Shown here: in pieces, positions 22,143 through 28,104 of the stretch
Layout: each line of letters starts with the position of its first letter
Position numbering within the stretch: position 1 is the first letter of the stretch
Origin: Erysipelotrichaceae bacterium
GTDB taxonomy: Bacteria > Bacillota_I > Bacilli_A > Erysipelotrichales > Erysipelotrichaceae
Direction: 5' to 3'
Assembly: GCA_900770275.1 (NCBI GenBank)
Contig: CAAGJS010000123.1
Location: 1-30,730 of the forward strand
Length of the DNA: 30,730 nt
Position numbers and translations under genes: made by a program
The notes under the pieces: model-generated
Database searches by the model: none
What the model was told of the DNA's origin: nothing
What the model saw: only the letters and a program-made list of their open reading frames with translations

Positions 22143-23300
22143 TCAGACACCGATCGAAATGGAGCTGTCCAGCGACGTAATGACGGGCAGATACTTCTGA
22201 TACATTGCCTGCATGTTAGCGTCCGTCAGTTCATTCAACGGAATCTCCTGGAAGTCATAGAATCCGTTGGATCCCTCCTTGTAGGAGTTATAGAAGAGAT
22301 CGGCCCGCGGATTGGACAGTTCCGTCGACGAAGATCCGTCAGGCTGCACCGTCTTCGTGATCGTTACACCGCCAGCCATGCCAACCCGTGTGTCTTCCTT
22401 GATCTGAGCACTGATCATGTTGCCAAGGGAATAGAAGCACAGCGTCTTACCATTGATCCAAGTCACCGGCTCAATAACATGTGGATGGGATCCAATGATC
22501 AGGTCCGCACCGGCATCGGACAGCTCCTGTGCCAGACGCTCCTGTTCCGGCGTCTGTTTCAATGTATATTCGACTCCCCAGTGCATCGCGATGACGACAA
22601 CATCAGCGAGCTCATCTGCCTTCTTCACCTGTTCAAGCATCTCATCTTCGTGTCCCGCGTAGAGGTTGACGAGATATTCCTGACCTGCCGGAGAATTGAG
22701 ACCATTGGTGCCGTAGGTCCACGAGAGAAAGGCAACGGTAATGCCGTTCGATGTGATCGCAGGAATTATTTCCCGTTCGTCCTGTGACAGGTTGACGCCG
22801 GACACGCACACTTCGGGATGCGAGCGCCAGAATTCCATACTATGCTCGATGCCTGCCACGCCCATATCAAGCGAATGGTTATTGGCAAGCGAAACCATAT
22901 TGAAGCCATCGCGGATCAATGTCTCACCGACGGCATCGGATGTGTTGAACTGCGGATAGCCCGAATAGCCAAGATCCGCTCCGCCAAGGATACTTTCCTG
23001 ATTGTAGTAGCGAAGATCGTAATCCTTCGCCATCGCAGCGATCTTTTCAAACTGTTTCGTATAGTCGTAGCTGCCATCTTCCTGACGACCGTCATTGGTC
23101 ACCGACAGGTGCATCAGACAGTCGCCGACCATGAAGAGATCGACACTGTAAACCGATGGCGTCGGTTCAGGTGTTGAAACTGCCGTCACCGATGGAGCAG
23201 CAGAAACAGATGAAGGAGAAGAAACAGAAGCCGCAGGCGATCCACATCCACCCAATAAGGATGAAACCAGGACCAGACTAAGGAAACGGTGAATTTTCAT
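22143..23300 (-). CDS. CapA-family lipoprotein (poly-gamma-glutamate synthesis-type)
   Basis: 385 residues from ATG 23300, 5 nt after the chorismate mutase stop; a longer frame to 23348 would place the lipobox too far from the N-terminus. Signal peptide with lipobox LLGGC (C19), then a Ser/Pro/Thr/Val-rich spacer (20-52) and a CapA/PgsA-type metallophosphoesterase-like domain: FMVGDCLMH, ANNHSLDMG, WGVEY and GSHPHVIEP. CapA proteins act at the cell surface in poly-gamma-glutamate or capsule export, but many orphan copies have unknown roles. No capB or capC is visible, so this is an orphan copy. Probably co-transcribed with the chorismate mutase gene. Confidence 0.88.
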   Translation of the reverse strand: MKIHRFLSLVLVSSLLGGCGSPAASVSSPSSVSAAPSVTAVSTPEPTPSVYSVDLFMVGDCLMHLSVTNDGRQEDGSYDYTKQFEKIAAMAKDYDLRYYNQESILGGADLGYSGYPQFNTSDAVGETLIRDGFNMVSLANNHSLDMGVAGIEHSMEFWRSHPEVCVSGVNLSQDEREIIPAITSNGITVAFLSWTYGTNGLNSPAGQEYLVNLYAGHEDEMLEQVKKADELADVVVIAMHWGVEYTLKQTPEQERLAQELSDAGADLIIGSHPHVIEPVTWINGKTLCFYSLGNMISAQIKEDTRVGMAGGVTITKTVQPDGSSSTELSNPRADLFYNSYKEGSNGFYDFQEIPLNELTDANMQAMYQKYLPVITSLDSSISIGV

Positions 23301-23304
23301 AGAC

Positions 23305-23580
23305 TCAGTCCCGCTTGAGAATATCTTTCTGATATTCCTTGGAGACATCCATCGTATCCTGATACCACTTCACAAAGTAAGGCTTAAGCTTCGGATCCTG
23401 CAACTTCGCAGAATTCTTCTCGATATTGTCCTTCTCACGGGAAGAATCAAATACCGGCATATTGTTCTCAGCCTTGTACTTGGCAACATTTTCAACCGTG
23501 TGCATCCGTTCTTCGAACAGCTTCACGAGCTGATCATCAATCTCATTGATCTTCTGACGGCTTTCCTGCAGTAAGTCCAT
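23305..23580 (-). CDS. Chorismate mutase, AroQ type
   Basis: 91 residues, the length of the all-helical monofunctional AroQ domain. Typical pattern SRQKINEIDDQLVKLFEERM (7-26, Arg and the Asp-rich turn), VAKYK (32-36) and the third helix from 60. It converts chorismate to prephenate for Phe/Tyr synthesis. AAGGAG lies 6 nt before ATG 23580, and a TATAAT box at 23610-23615 is upstream. It overlaps no aromatic-pathway neighbour, so its cellular role may be general or secondary. The CapA-like gene follows 4 nt after its stop. Confidence 0.88.
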   Translation of the reverse strand: MDLLQESRQKINEIDDQLVKLFEERMHTVENVAKYKAENNMPVFDSSREKDNIEKNSAKLQDPKLKPYFVKWYQDTMDVSKEYQKDILKRD

Positions 23581-23589
23581 AGTTTCTCC

Positions 23590-23617
23590 TTGTTTTCCTT
23601 GTCACGATCATTATACA
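23590..23617 (+). promoter_or_regulatory. Promoter of small RNA 1
   Basis: TTGTTT (23590-23595), 16-nt spacer, TATACA (23612-23617). Same layout as the promoter at 23822-23849. Its -10 overlaps the leftward -10 TATAAT (23610-23615) of the chorismate mutase gene, so the two promoters share bases and probably exclude one another. Confidence 0.65.
23610..23615 (-). promoter_or_regulatory. -10 box for the chorismate mutase gene
   Basis: Perfect TATAAT on the leftward strand, with a poor -35. It overlaps the -10 of small RNA 1 on the other strand. The start would be near 23604, giving a leader of about 24 nt. Confidence 0.55.
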
Positions 23618-23623
23618 AAGGCC

Positions 23624-23703
23624 GCAGTAAGGTCACCTATGAAGGCTGCCCTTCATCATTAGCTAAATGACTGCTGACTTTGGTTGGGTGGGCGGTCTTT
23701 TTT
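23624..23703 (+). ncRNA. Candidate small RNA 1 (type I antitoxin-like, diverged copy)
   Basis: Starts about 7 nt after the TATACA box and ends in a terminator: GACTGC / GCGGTC stem (23669-23697) and six T (23698-23703). It shares the pattern GGTCACC-N2-TGA-N-GGCTGCCCT and an identical layout with small RNA 2. It is antisense to the remains of a toxin gene (23659-23773). A second perfect 10-bp inverted repeat (23682-23691 with 23704-23713) overlaps and would compete with the terminator. Existence of the transcript is inferred. Confidence 0.6.
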
Positions 23704-23773
23704 CCACCCAACCATATAACCAGGATTGAGGGAAGAGAGCACGGCCCATTTCTGAAACGAGAAGGATGATCAT
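23659..23773 (-). pseudogene. Decayed copy of the hydrophobic toxin-like gene
   Basis: The DNA aligns with the intact peptide gene at 23927-24025: a shared start-like ATG, GTTTCA, GTGCTCTCT / GTTCTCTCT, and the ending ...PGY-x-x-G...KKDRPP in the shifted frame. A length change near 23744 breaks the frame, so the hydrophobic N-terminus and the conserved C-terminus are in different frames. No Shine-Dalgarno precedes the ATG. The KKDRPP ending resembles holin-like toxin (Hol_Tox) peptides. Read from ATG 23773 the frame gives a different 36-residue peptide. Confidence 0.55.
23682..23713. repeat. Inverted repeat overlapping the small RNA 1 terminator
   Basis: GGTTGGGTGG and CCACCCAACC, 10-bp perfect arms, 12 nt apart. 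It overlaps the 3' arm of the small RNA 1 terminator and is mutually exclusive with it. It is lacking in the second unit. Confidence 0.6.
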
Positions 23774-23788
23774 ACGTCCGTCCAAAAT

Positions 23789-23806
23789 TGGCTAAAGTGG
23801 CTAAAG
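23789..23806. repeat. 9-bp tandem duplication TGGCTAAAG
   Basis: Two exact copies in a row (23789-23797 and 23798-23806). The single equivalent in the second unit is at 24207-24215. It lies in the conserved block (GATCAT...GTCCAAAA...GGCTAAAG) that closes each unit. Confidence 0.6.
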
Positions 23807-23821
23807 TGAATTGATCGTCAG

Positions 23822-23849
23822 TTGTAAATCTCTCATTTTCGCCTATACT
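23822..23849 (+). promoter_or_regulatory. Promoter of small RNA 2
   Basis: TTGTAA (23822-23827), 16-nt spacer, TATACT (23844-23849), matching the layout of the small RNA 1 promoter. Confidence 0.7.
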
Positions 23850-23855
23850 GAATAT

Positions 23856-23936
23856 GAAGAGAGGTCACCAGTGACGGCTGCCCTCCCTGCTAACGAATTG
23901 ACCGCTAACTTTCTTGGGCTAGGCGGTCACTTTTTT
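23856..23936 (+). ncRNA. Candidate small RNA 2, antisense to the toxin-like gene
   Basis: About 80 nt from the expected start to six T at 23931-23936. Terminator stem TGACCGCTA / TAGGCGGTCA (23899-23929). Its 3' part is complementary to the last codon and 3' untranslated region of the peptide message from the other strand, the arrangement of txpA/RatA-type type I toxin-antitoxin pairs. The 5' part carries GGTCACC and GGCTGCCCT shared with small RNA 1. Transcript predicted from promoter and terminator only. Confidence 0.65.
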
Positions 23937-24025
23937 GAACCACGTCCGACCCTGTAACCAAGGCTGAACGCAGAGAGAACAATTCCGATCAGTGAAACAA
24001 CCAGAGTCATTTCTCCTACTGTCAC
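23927..24025 (-). CDS. 32-residue hydrophobic peptide, candidate type I toxin
   Basis: Reads from GTG 24025 (AAGGAGG 6 nt upstream) to TGA at 23927-23929. Most of it is a single membrane helix, EMTLVVSLIGIVLSAFSLGY (about 5-24), with a basic end RVGRGSKK. The size, composition and -KK end resemble Fst/TxpA and holin-like (Hol_Tox) toxin peptides that insert in the membrane. An in-frame ATG (24010) could give a 27-residue form. Its Shine-Dalgarno is sequestered by a hairpin (24032-24059), and the other strand carries small RNA 2 over its 3' end. It is invisible in the usual gene-length cut-offs. Toxin activity is inference. Confidence 0.65.
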   Translation of the reverse strand: MTVGEMTLVVSLIGIVLSAFSLGYRVGRGSKK

Positions 24026-24031
24026 GAGACA

Positions 24032-24059
24032 CCTCCTTACCGGTATTGGCTAAGGGAGG
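24032..24059 (-). promoter_or_regulatory. Shine-Dalgarno-sequestering hairpin of the toxin-like gene
   Basis: On the leftward message, CCTCCCTTA (24059-24051) can pair with TAAGGAGG (24039-24032), which contains the entire ribosome-binding site, with one bulged C and an 11-nt loop. Blocked translation until the message is processed is usual for type I toxins; here it is predicted from pairing alone. Confidence 0.5.
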
Positions 24060-24102
24060 CCCGGTACAATGTTCTCACCTCCCTGACGCTTATACTTCGC
24101 AC

Positions 24103-24164
24103 TGGGGAGGACAGCCGCCACCGTATGGTGACCTGTGCAGAGATTTCTCCCTGCACTTTTCTTT
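24103..24164 (+). ncRNA. Possible third small RNA / inverted copy of the small RNA head
   Basis: TATACT at 24091-24096 (weak -35) could start a transcript near 24103, ended by GTGCAG / CTGCAC (24135-24156) and a T-rich run to 24164. Bases 24106-24134 are the reverse complement of the head of small RNA 2 (23862-23886), 23 of 25 matching around a 4-nt insertion. Such an RNA could pair with small RNAs 1 and 2. Alternatively it is only part of the toxin message leader, which then carries the small-RNA head in the same sense. Confidence 0.35.
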
Positions 24165-24253
24165 AGCCATTGTTGATGGAGATTCCCGATCATTTGTCCA
24201 AAAATTCGGCTAAAGATTCATTGAAAAAAGATGTAGTATTTTCACCTGGCGTG

Positions 24254-24262
24254 TGTTATCAT
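24254..24262 (+). promoter_or_regulatory. Extended -10 promoter of the tRNA gene
   Basis: TGTTATCAT fits an extended -10 (TGn plus TATCAT); the -35 is weak. The start would leave a leader of about 12 nt before the tRNA. Confidence 0.4.
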
Positions 24263-24280
24263 TTCGTTTGCGTCAAAGCT

Positions 24281-24354
<74 letters not shown>

Positions 24355-24364
24355 CTCACCTTAA

Positions 24365-24396
24365 AACCTGCAGGTACATCGCCCGCAGGTTTTTTT
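24365..24396 (+). terminator. Terminator of the tRNA-Pro transcript
   Basis: AACCTGC / GCAGGTT stem with a 13-nt loop and seven T, starting 10 nt after the tRNA. Confidence 0.85.
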
Positions 24397-24441
24397 GTAT
24401 CAGAAATGAAAAGAAAGAGACAGTAGAAAGGAAAAGAAAGA

Positions 24442-24481
24442 GGCAGCCAGTCATCGTTTATTGACCGATGACACGACTGCC
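24442..24481 (-). terminator. Terminator of the leftward PTS operon
   Basis: A two-part stem, GGCAG / CTGCC outside and GTCATCG / CGATGAC inside, then a T-rich tract on the leftward strand. It lies about 40 nt after the BtpA-like stop. Confidence 0.65.
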
Positions 24482-24520
24482 CTCAGGAGAAGTTTCTTTT
24501 CTTAAGAAATGATGCTTTGA

Positions 24521-25336
24521 TCAGCCGACGCTCTTCGCAGCTTCAATGAACGCCTTGGCACGATCGTAATCAACTTCGTTGTACAGATAGCCGTCACGTT
24601 TAATTGAAGTTCCGACAATGACGCCATCCGCATACTTCAGCAGTGTACGGATATTGTCCTTGTTCGATCCCGATCCAAGAATCAGCGGAATATCCGGGAA
24701 AGCCTGCTTGATCTTAACAAAGTGTGCCTCCTCCGGCGGAAGGCCGGCATGGGGCCCGCCAATAAGCATGCCCGAGATCGGCATCACACCGAATCCAGCC
24801 TCAATCTGCTGCTCCGTCGTCCGCGTATCAAGACATGTTCCACCATGTGCTTCGAAGTAGGTATAGACATGTACCTCTTCCGCATCAATCTGTTTGCGAT
24901 AGCGGAAGATTTCACCAGGGCAGAACGCCTGTGGACCGAAGGATCCAACATAGGAATTGGATACATAGGTCCGAATGAATTTCGCCCCAATCGCATGTGC
25001 AACAGCAATCGAAGCAAACGGATCAATCAGAACACCGCAGCCATACGGAATCGTCAGATTTTTTGACACCTCCGTCGCAATGCGGGTATAGTCCGCAACC
25101 ACTTCCGGACCGACGGTAGTCAGATATGGACGATCGCCTTCATTTGCAAAGACGACAGCATCGAAGCCAAGATCCTCAAATATCTTTGCGTCATGGTTCA
25201 GGCGCTCAATCTGCTTCTCCAGCGTATTCTCCTTCTCATAATAGGGAGTCCCCGGAAGCGCCATCATGTGCAGGCAGCCGATCACCGGCTTGTCTGTCTT
25301 GAATAATGCGCGATGCTCATCTAACAGTTTCGACAC
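24521..25336 (-). CDS. BtpA/SgcQ-family protein
   Basis: 271 residues, TIM-barrel BtpA/SgcQ family. Typical blocks: VIGCLHMMALPGTP (18-31), FDAVVFANEGDRPY, GCGVLIDPFASIAVAHAIGAKFIR, HAGLPP and the C-terminal phosphate-binding-like LILGSGSNKDNI / DGVIVGTSIKRDG. BtpA was described as a photosystem I assembly factor, and SgcQ is a sugar-operon gene of E. coli. In a PTS operon such as this one it is more probably a nucleosidase or sugar-phosphate enzyme; the substrate is unknown. It starts with GTG 25336, after AAAGGAAA at about 10 nt. Last gene of the operon, 24 nt after IID. Confidence 0.88.
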   Translation of the reverse strand: MSKLLDEHRALFKTDKPVIGCLHMMALPGTPYYEKENTLEKQIERLNHDAKIFEDLGFDAVVFANEGDRPYLTTVGPEVVADYTRIATEVSKNLTIPYGCGVLIDPFASIAVAHAIGAKFIRTYVSNSYVGSFGPQAFCPGEIFRYRKQIDAEEVHVYTYFEAHGGTCLDTRTTEQQIEAGFGVMPISGMLIGGPHAGLPPEEAHFVKIKQAFPDIPLILGSGSNKDNIRTLLKYADGVIVGTSIKRDGYLYNEVDYDRAKAFIEAAKSVG

Positions 25337-25360
25337 TTTGCAGTTTCCTTTCTAACTTGA

Positions 25361-26188
25361 TTAAGCAAGAATGCCCAGCAGCGACAGAATCACGGACGCA
25401 ACCATGAGATAAATCATGACCGTCGTCGGCTTCTTGCCGTCCTTCAGCTGCTTATAGACGATGAAGAAGATGATCAGCGGAATCAGCTTCGGAATAATGG
25501 AATCCAGAACATCCTGCATCACGATTTCCATCTCACCGACATGGAAGTCAAGCGGCGTTGTAACACCAATGTTCTTAGCGACCAGCGCACCAAGCACCGA
25601 CATACCGACGACGCCAAGGCACTCCGTAACCTTCTTGACCGTTCCGCCGGACAGCAGCTTAACAACCGACTGTTTTCCTAATGTATAGCCGCGGAAGAAC
25701 AGGAAGTGCGAAACACCGATCGCATAGACACTGAACAGAATGACGAACAGAACCGGTCCGAACGCATTGCCGTTCTTAGCCATATCGATGCCGACACCCA
25801 GAAGGATGACCTTAACCAGAGACTGTGTAACCGTGTCACCAATACCAGCCAGCGGACCCATCAGCGCCGTCTTCAGATTACGAATCGCATCCGGGTCAAC
25901 ATCGCCGCCATTGGCACGCTCCTCTTCGAGGGAGCAGACGATGCCCGGAACAATTGCACCCCACGTATTCTCGGTGTTGTAGTACTCCATGTGCCGCGTC
26001 AGAGCAGCGCGCTTTTCTTCTTCATTGTCGCCATAGAGCTTCTGAATGGCTGTTGTCATTGTGTGGCAGAAGCCAAGACCCATCAGACGCTCCCAGTTGT
26101 AGCAGATCTGACCCCAGCAGATCCAATCCCACCAGGTCTTAGTCAGTTCCTGTTTTGTCAGGGTTTTCTTCGGTGCTGTTTCAGTCAT
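25361..26188 (-). CDS. PTS mannose-family IID component
   Basis: 275 residues, EIID of the mannose/fructose/sorbose class. Typical N-terminal segment NWERLMGLGFCHTMTTAIQKLYG, then ENTWGAIVPGIVCSLEEERANGG and GPLAGIGDTVTQSLVKVILL; the C-terminal half has hydrophobic segments with the final helix near the end. Together with IIC it forms the membrane channel that takes up the sugar. The Shine-Dalgarno AAGGAGG is inside the last IIC codons, with IIC stop and IID start 2 nt apart, so translation is coupled. It acts with the IIA and IIB encoded upstream. Confidence 0.95.
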   Translation of the reverse strand: MTETAPKKTLTKQELTKTWWDWICWGQICYNWERLMGLGFCHTMTTAIQKLYGDNEEEKRAALTRHMEYYNTENTWGAIVPGIVCSLEEERANGGDVDPDAIRNLKTALMGPLAGIGDTVTQSLVKVILLGVGIDMAKNGNAFGPVLFVILFSVYAIGVSHFLFFRGYTLGKQSVVKLLSGGTVKKVTECLGVVGMSVLGALVAKNIGVTTPLDFHVGEMEIVMQDVLDSIIPKLIPLIIFFIVYKQLKDGKKPTTVMIYLMVASVILSLLGILA

Positions 26189-26190
26189 GA

Positions 26191-26940
26191 TTATTCAGCC
26201 TCCTTATCGCCGCCGGTGTAAATGAAGTGCATGATGGCAAGGGCTGCACCGACAATGGCAATACCCATTGTGCTCAGATTCATATATGCGGCCAGAACGA
26301 AACCAATGATGAAGAACGGAACAAGCGACTTCTTATACAGCGACTGCATCAGCATTGCCATGCCAAGTGCCGGCATCATATGACCAATCAGCTGCAGAAT
26401 CTTTGTCAGCTGCGCCGGTACAGCGCTCATGATGGATTCGAAGTACGGGCCGCCAAAATAGACGCACAGGAATGCAGGAATGAAATAGAAGATGAACGGG
26501 AAGATCTGCGAAGCGAACAGGTTCATACGCTTGATGCCCTTGATGTCGCCCTTAGCAGCGTATTCATCAGCCTTGTGGACCCAGATCGGGTTCAGAGACA
26601 TCTTCGCATTCTGCGCAAGAACACCGAGCAGTCCCAGCGGAACCGACAGAGCCAGACCCGTCGAAGGATCAGCCTTCGCCAGCATGGTCATTGTTACGCC
26701 AAGGTATCCGGCGACTGCCATTTCATTCGGAAGAGATCCGCCGATGGCAAGCAGGCCAACATACGCTTCCATGATTGTTGCGCCGACCTGCAGGCCATAG
26801 TTCACATCTCCCAGCATTGCGCCGCAGACAAGACCGGCGACCAGAGGTGCGCCGAAGTAGCAGGACCACCGCAGCCACATCGGGAATGCGGAAGATACCA
26901 GCCAGCAAAGTAAACCAACTACGATTGCGATACCTAACAT
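26191..26940 (-). CDS. PTS mannose-family IIC component
   Basis: 249 residues, about seven hydrophobic segments, EIIC of the mannose class. Characteristic blocks: GAPLVAGLVCGAMLGDVNYGLQVGATI, GGSLPNEMAVAGYLGVTM and the C-terminal VGAALAIMHF. AAGGGG lies 5 nt before ATG 26940. It forms the sugar-translocating membrane part with IID. It lies 27 nt after the IIB gene and immediately before IID in the leftward operon. Confidence 0.94.
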   Translation of the reverse strand: MLGIAIVVGLLCWLVSSAFPMWLRWSCYFGAPLVAGLVCGAMLGDVNYGLQVGATIMEAYVGLLAIGGSLPNEMAVAGYLGVTMTMLAKADPSTGLALSVPLGLLGVLAQNAKMSLNPIWVHKADEYAAKGDIKGIKRMNLFASQIFPFIFYFIPAFLCVYFGGPYFESIMSAVPAQLTKILQLIGHMMPALGMAMLMQSLYKKSLVPFFIIGFVLAAYMNLSTMGIAIVGAALAIMHFIYTGGDKEAE

Positions 26941-26967
26941 ATTTTCCCCTTTCTTATTTCCATCTCT

Positions 26968-27441
26968 TTACGAGATATGTTCCCTGATGTCAGACTTCGA
27001 ATCCGTCGACAGCATCTGCAGATAAACATAGACACCCTTATCGATCAGTTCCTTCACCATCCGGATCTCGTCATCGCTCATGAATACGCGGCGCGTAACC
27101 GGCTTTCTGCTCGGCCCGCTGCCCATATTTCCGATATCAAGTTCCTTCATCGGATAGCCAAGATTCACAAGCTCCAGCGGCGCATCCACGTTCTTAAACA
27201 GCAGCATCGTATTCAGCGTCCCTGTATCTGAATTAATCAGCTTCAGCGCATCCTCGCATGTCAGCACCTTTGCCGTAACACCGGTCGGCGCCGTCATTTC
27301 AAGGACCTGTGCCATGAATGTATCCTTGGCAAGCTTGTCATCAATTACCAGGATCTGCCTGATCTGAAGAATCTTTGACCAGGACGCAATGACCTGACCA
27401 TGCAGAAGACGTTCATCTACGCGCGACAATACAATTTTCAT
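26968..27441 (-). CDS. PTS mannose-family IIB component
   Basis: 157 residues. The phosphorylated histidine is H14 in DERLLHGQV, the family active-site pattern; VDERLLHGQ and LGYPMKELDIGNMG are typical. It passes phosphate from IIA to the incoming sugar. Its ATG overlaps the IIA stop (ATGA), so it is coupled. Length is normal for the class (about 160). Sugar specificity cannot be read from it. Confidence 0.95.
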   Translation of the reverse strand: MKIVLSRVDERLLHGQVIASWSKILQIRQILVIDDKLAKDTFMAQVLEMTAPTGVTAKVLTCEDALKLINSDTGTLNTMLLFKNVDAPLELVNLGYPMKELDIGNMGSGPSRKPVTRRVFMSDDEIRMVKELIDKGVYVYLQMLSTDSKSDIREHIS

Positions 27442-27854
27442 GCTTGATTTCTCCTCATATTTTCCAGAAAGTCAGTGACACTTGTCTGTCCTGCTTTTAC
27501 CGCCGTATCCGCGAGCTCATCCAGCGACGATGTGGCGAGGCTGCCATGTACTTCCAGCAGCATCCCCAGATTCATACCGGTAATGATCTTCACCTTGCCC
27601 TGAAGCTGCTGCTGATGCTCGCCATAAACCTTGGCGACTGTAATCAGCGGGCTGCCGCCAAGAAGATCCGTAATGACCAGCGTGTCTTCCCCGTCCATCA
27701 GCTGCTGCGCAATGGATGATTCATAGAGGGTCATGTTTCCGTCTTCCGGCTGAACAACAGCCTCAAATCCCGTAACGTCTCCGACGATGAGTTTCATCGT
27801 TTTCAGCATTTCAGCGCAAAGCGTACCGTGACTCAACAACAGCACTTTCACCAT
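27438..27854 (-). CDS. PTS mannose-family IIA component
   Basis: 138 residues from ATG 27854, preceded by AAGGGG at 10 nt; the frame stays open to 28103 but that part is the intergenic region and lacks start signals. The active-site histidine is H9 in LLLSHGTL. A DLLGGSP block and MNLGMLLEVHG follow, as in EIIA-Man proteins. It takes phosphate from HPr. It is the first gene of the leftward operon, with a promoter at 27881-27910, giving a leader of only about 20 nt. Confidence 0.93.
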   Translation of the reverse strand: MVKVLLLSHGTLCAEMLKTMKLIVGDVTGFEAVVQPEDGNMTLYESSIAQQLMDGEDTLVITDLLGGSPLITVAKVYGEHQQQLQGKVKIITGMNLGMLLEVHGSLATSSLDELADTAVKAGQTSVTDFLENMRRNQA

Positions 27855-27880
27855 GTGCCTGGTACCCCTTTTCTGTTTTA

Positions 27881-27910
27881 AATATAGAAACCCGAAATTA
27901 ACCGTGTCAA
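27881..27910 (-). promoter_or_regulatory. Promoter of the PTS operon (sigma-70 type)
   Basis: On the leftward strand TTGACA (27905-27910), 18-nt spacer, TATATT (27881-27886). The -35 matches the consensus exactly. No sigma-54 -24/-12 element was found in the gap. An inverted repeat sits directly upstream (27912-27932). Confidence 0.75.
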
Positions 27911-27911
27911 A

Positions 27912-27932
27912 TTTCACAGAAAGCAAGTGAAA
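27912..27932. promoter_or_regulatory. Inverted repeat upstream of the PTS promoter, candidate regulator site
   Basis: TTTCAC (27912-27917) and GTGAAA (27927-27932), arms 9 nt apart, ending 1 nt from the -35. An activator bound here could contact RNA polymerase directly. A further GAAAC-N13-GTTTC dyad lies near 27975-28000 in the rest of the divergent gap. The LevR-like product is the obvious candidate binder. Confidence 0.45.
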
Positions 27933-28104
27933 GTTCAGCTCTGTGTCAGCCAAATAAAGCGATTTTTCTGCAGAAACAACACAGAAATCAGTTTCAGTGC
28001 TATTGTGATATCGAAATCTGACACGCATATACAGACCAATTATCTGAAATAAAAGCTTTTCAACACAAATTTCTCTCATCATGCACGCAAATTCGGAGGT
28101 CACA

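Noticed and set aside
23992..24213. 73-codon rightward ORF across the toxin-antitoxin-like region
   Set aside because: No ribosome-binding site and it runs through a terminator hairpin and the candidate third RNA; it is better explained by the structured RNAs.
27855..28104. Sigma-54 (-24/-12) promoter for the PTS operon, expected if the regulator were a true LevR
   Set aside because: No TGGC-N8-TTGC type element found on the leftward strand; a good sigma-70 promoter is present.
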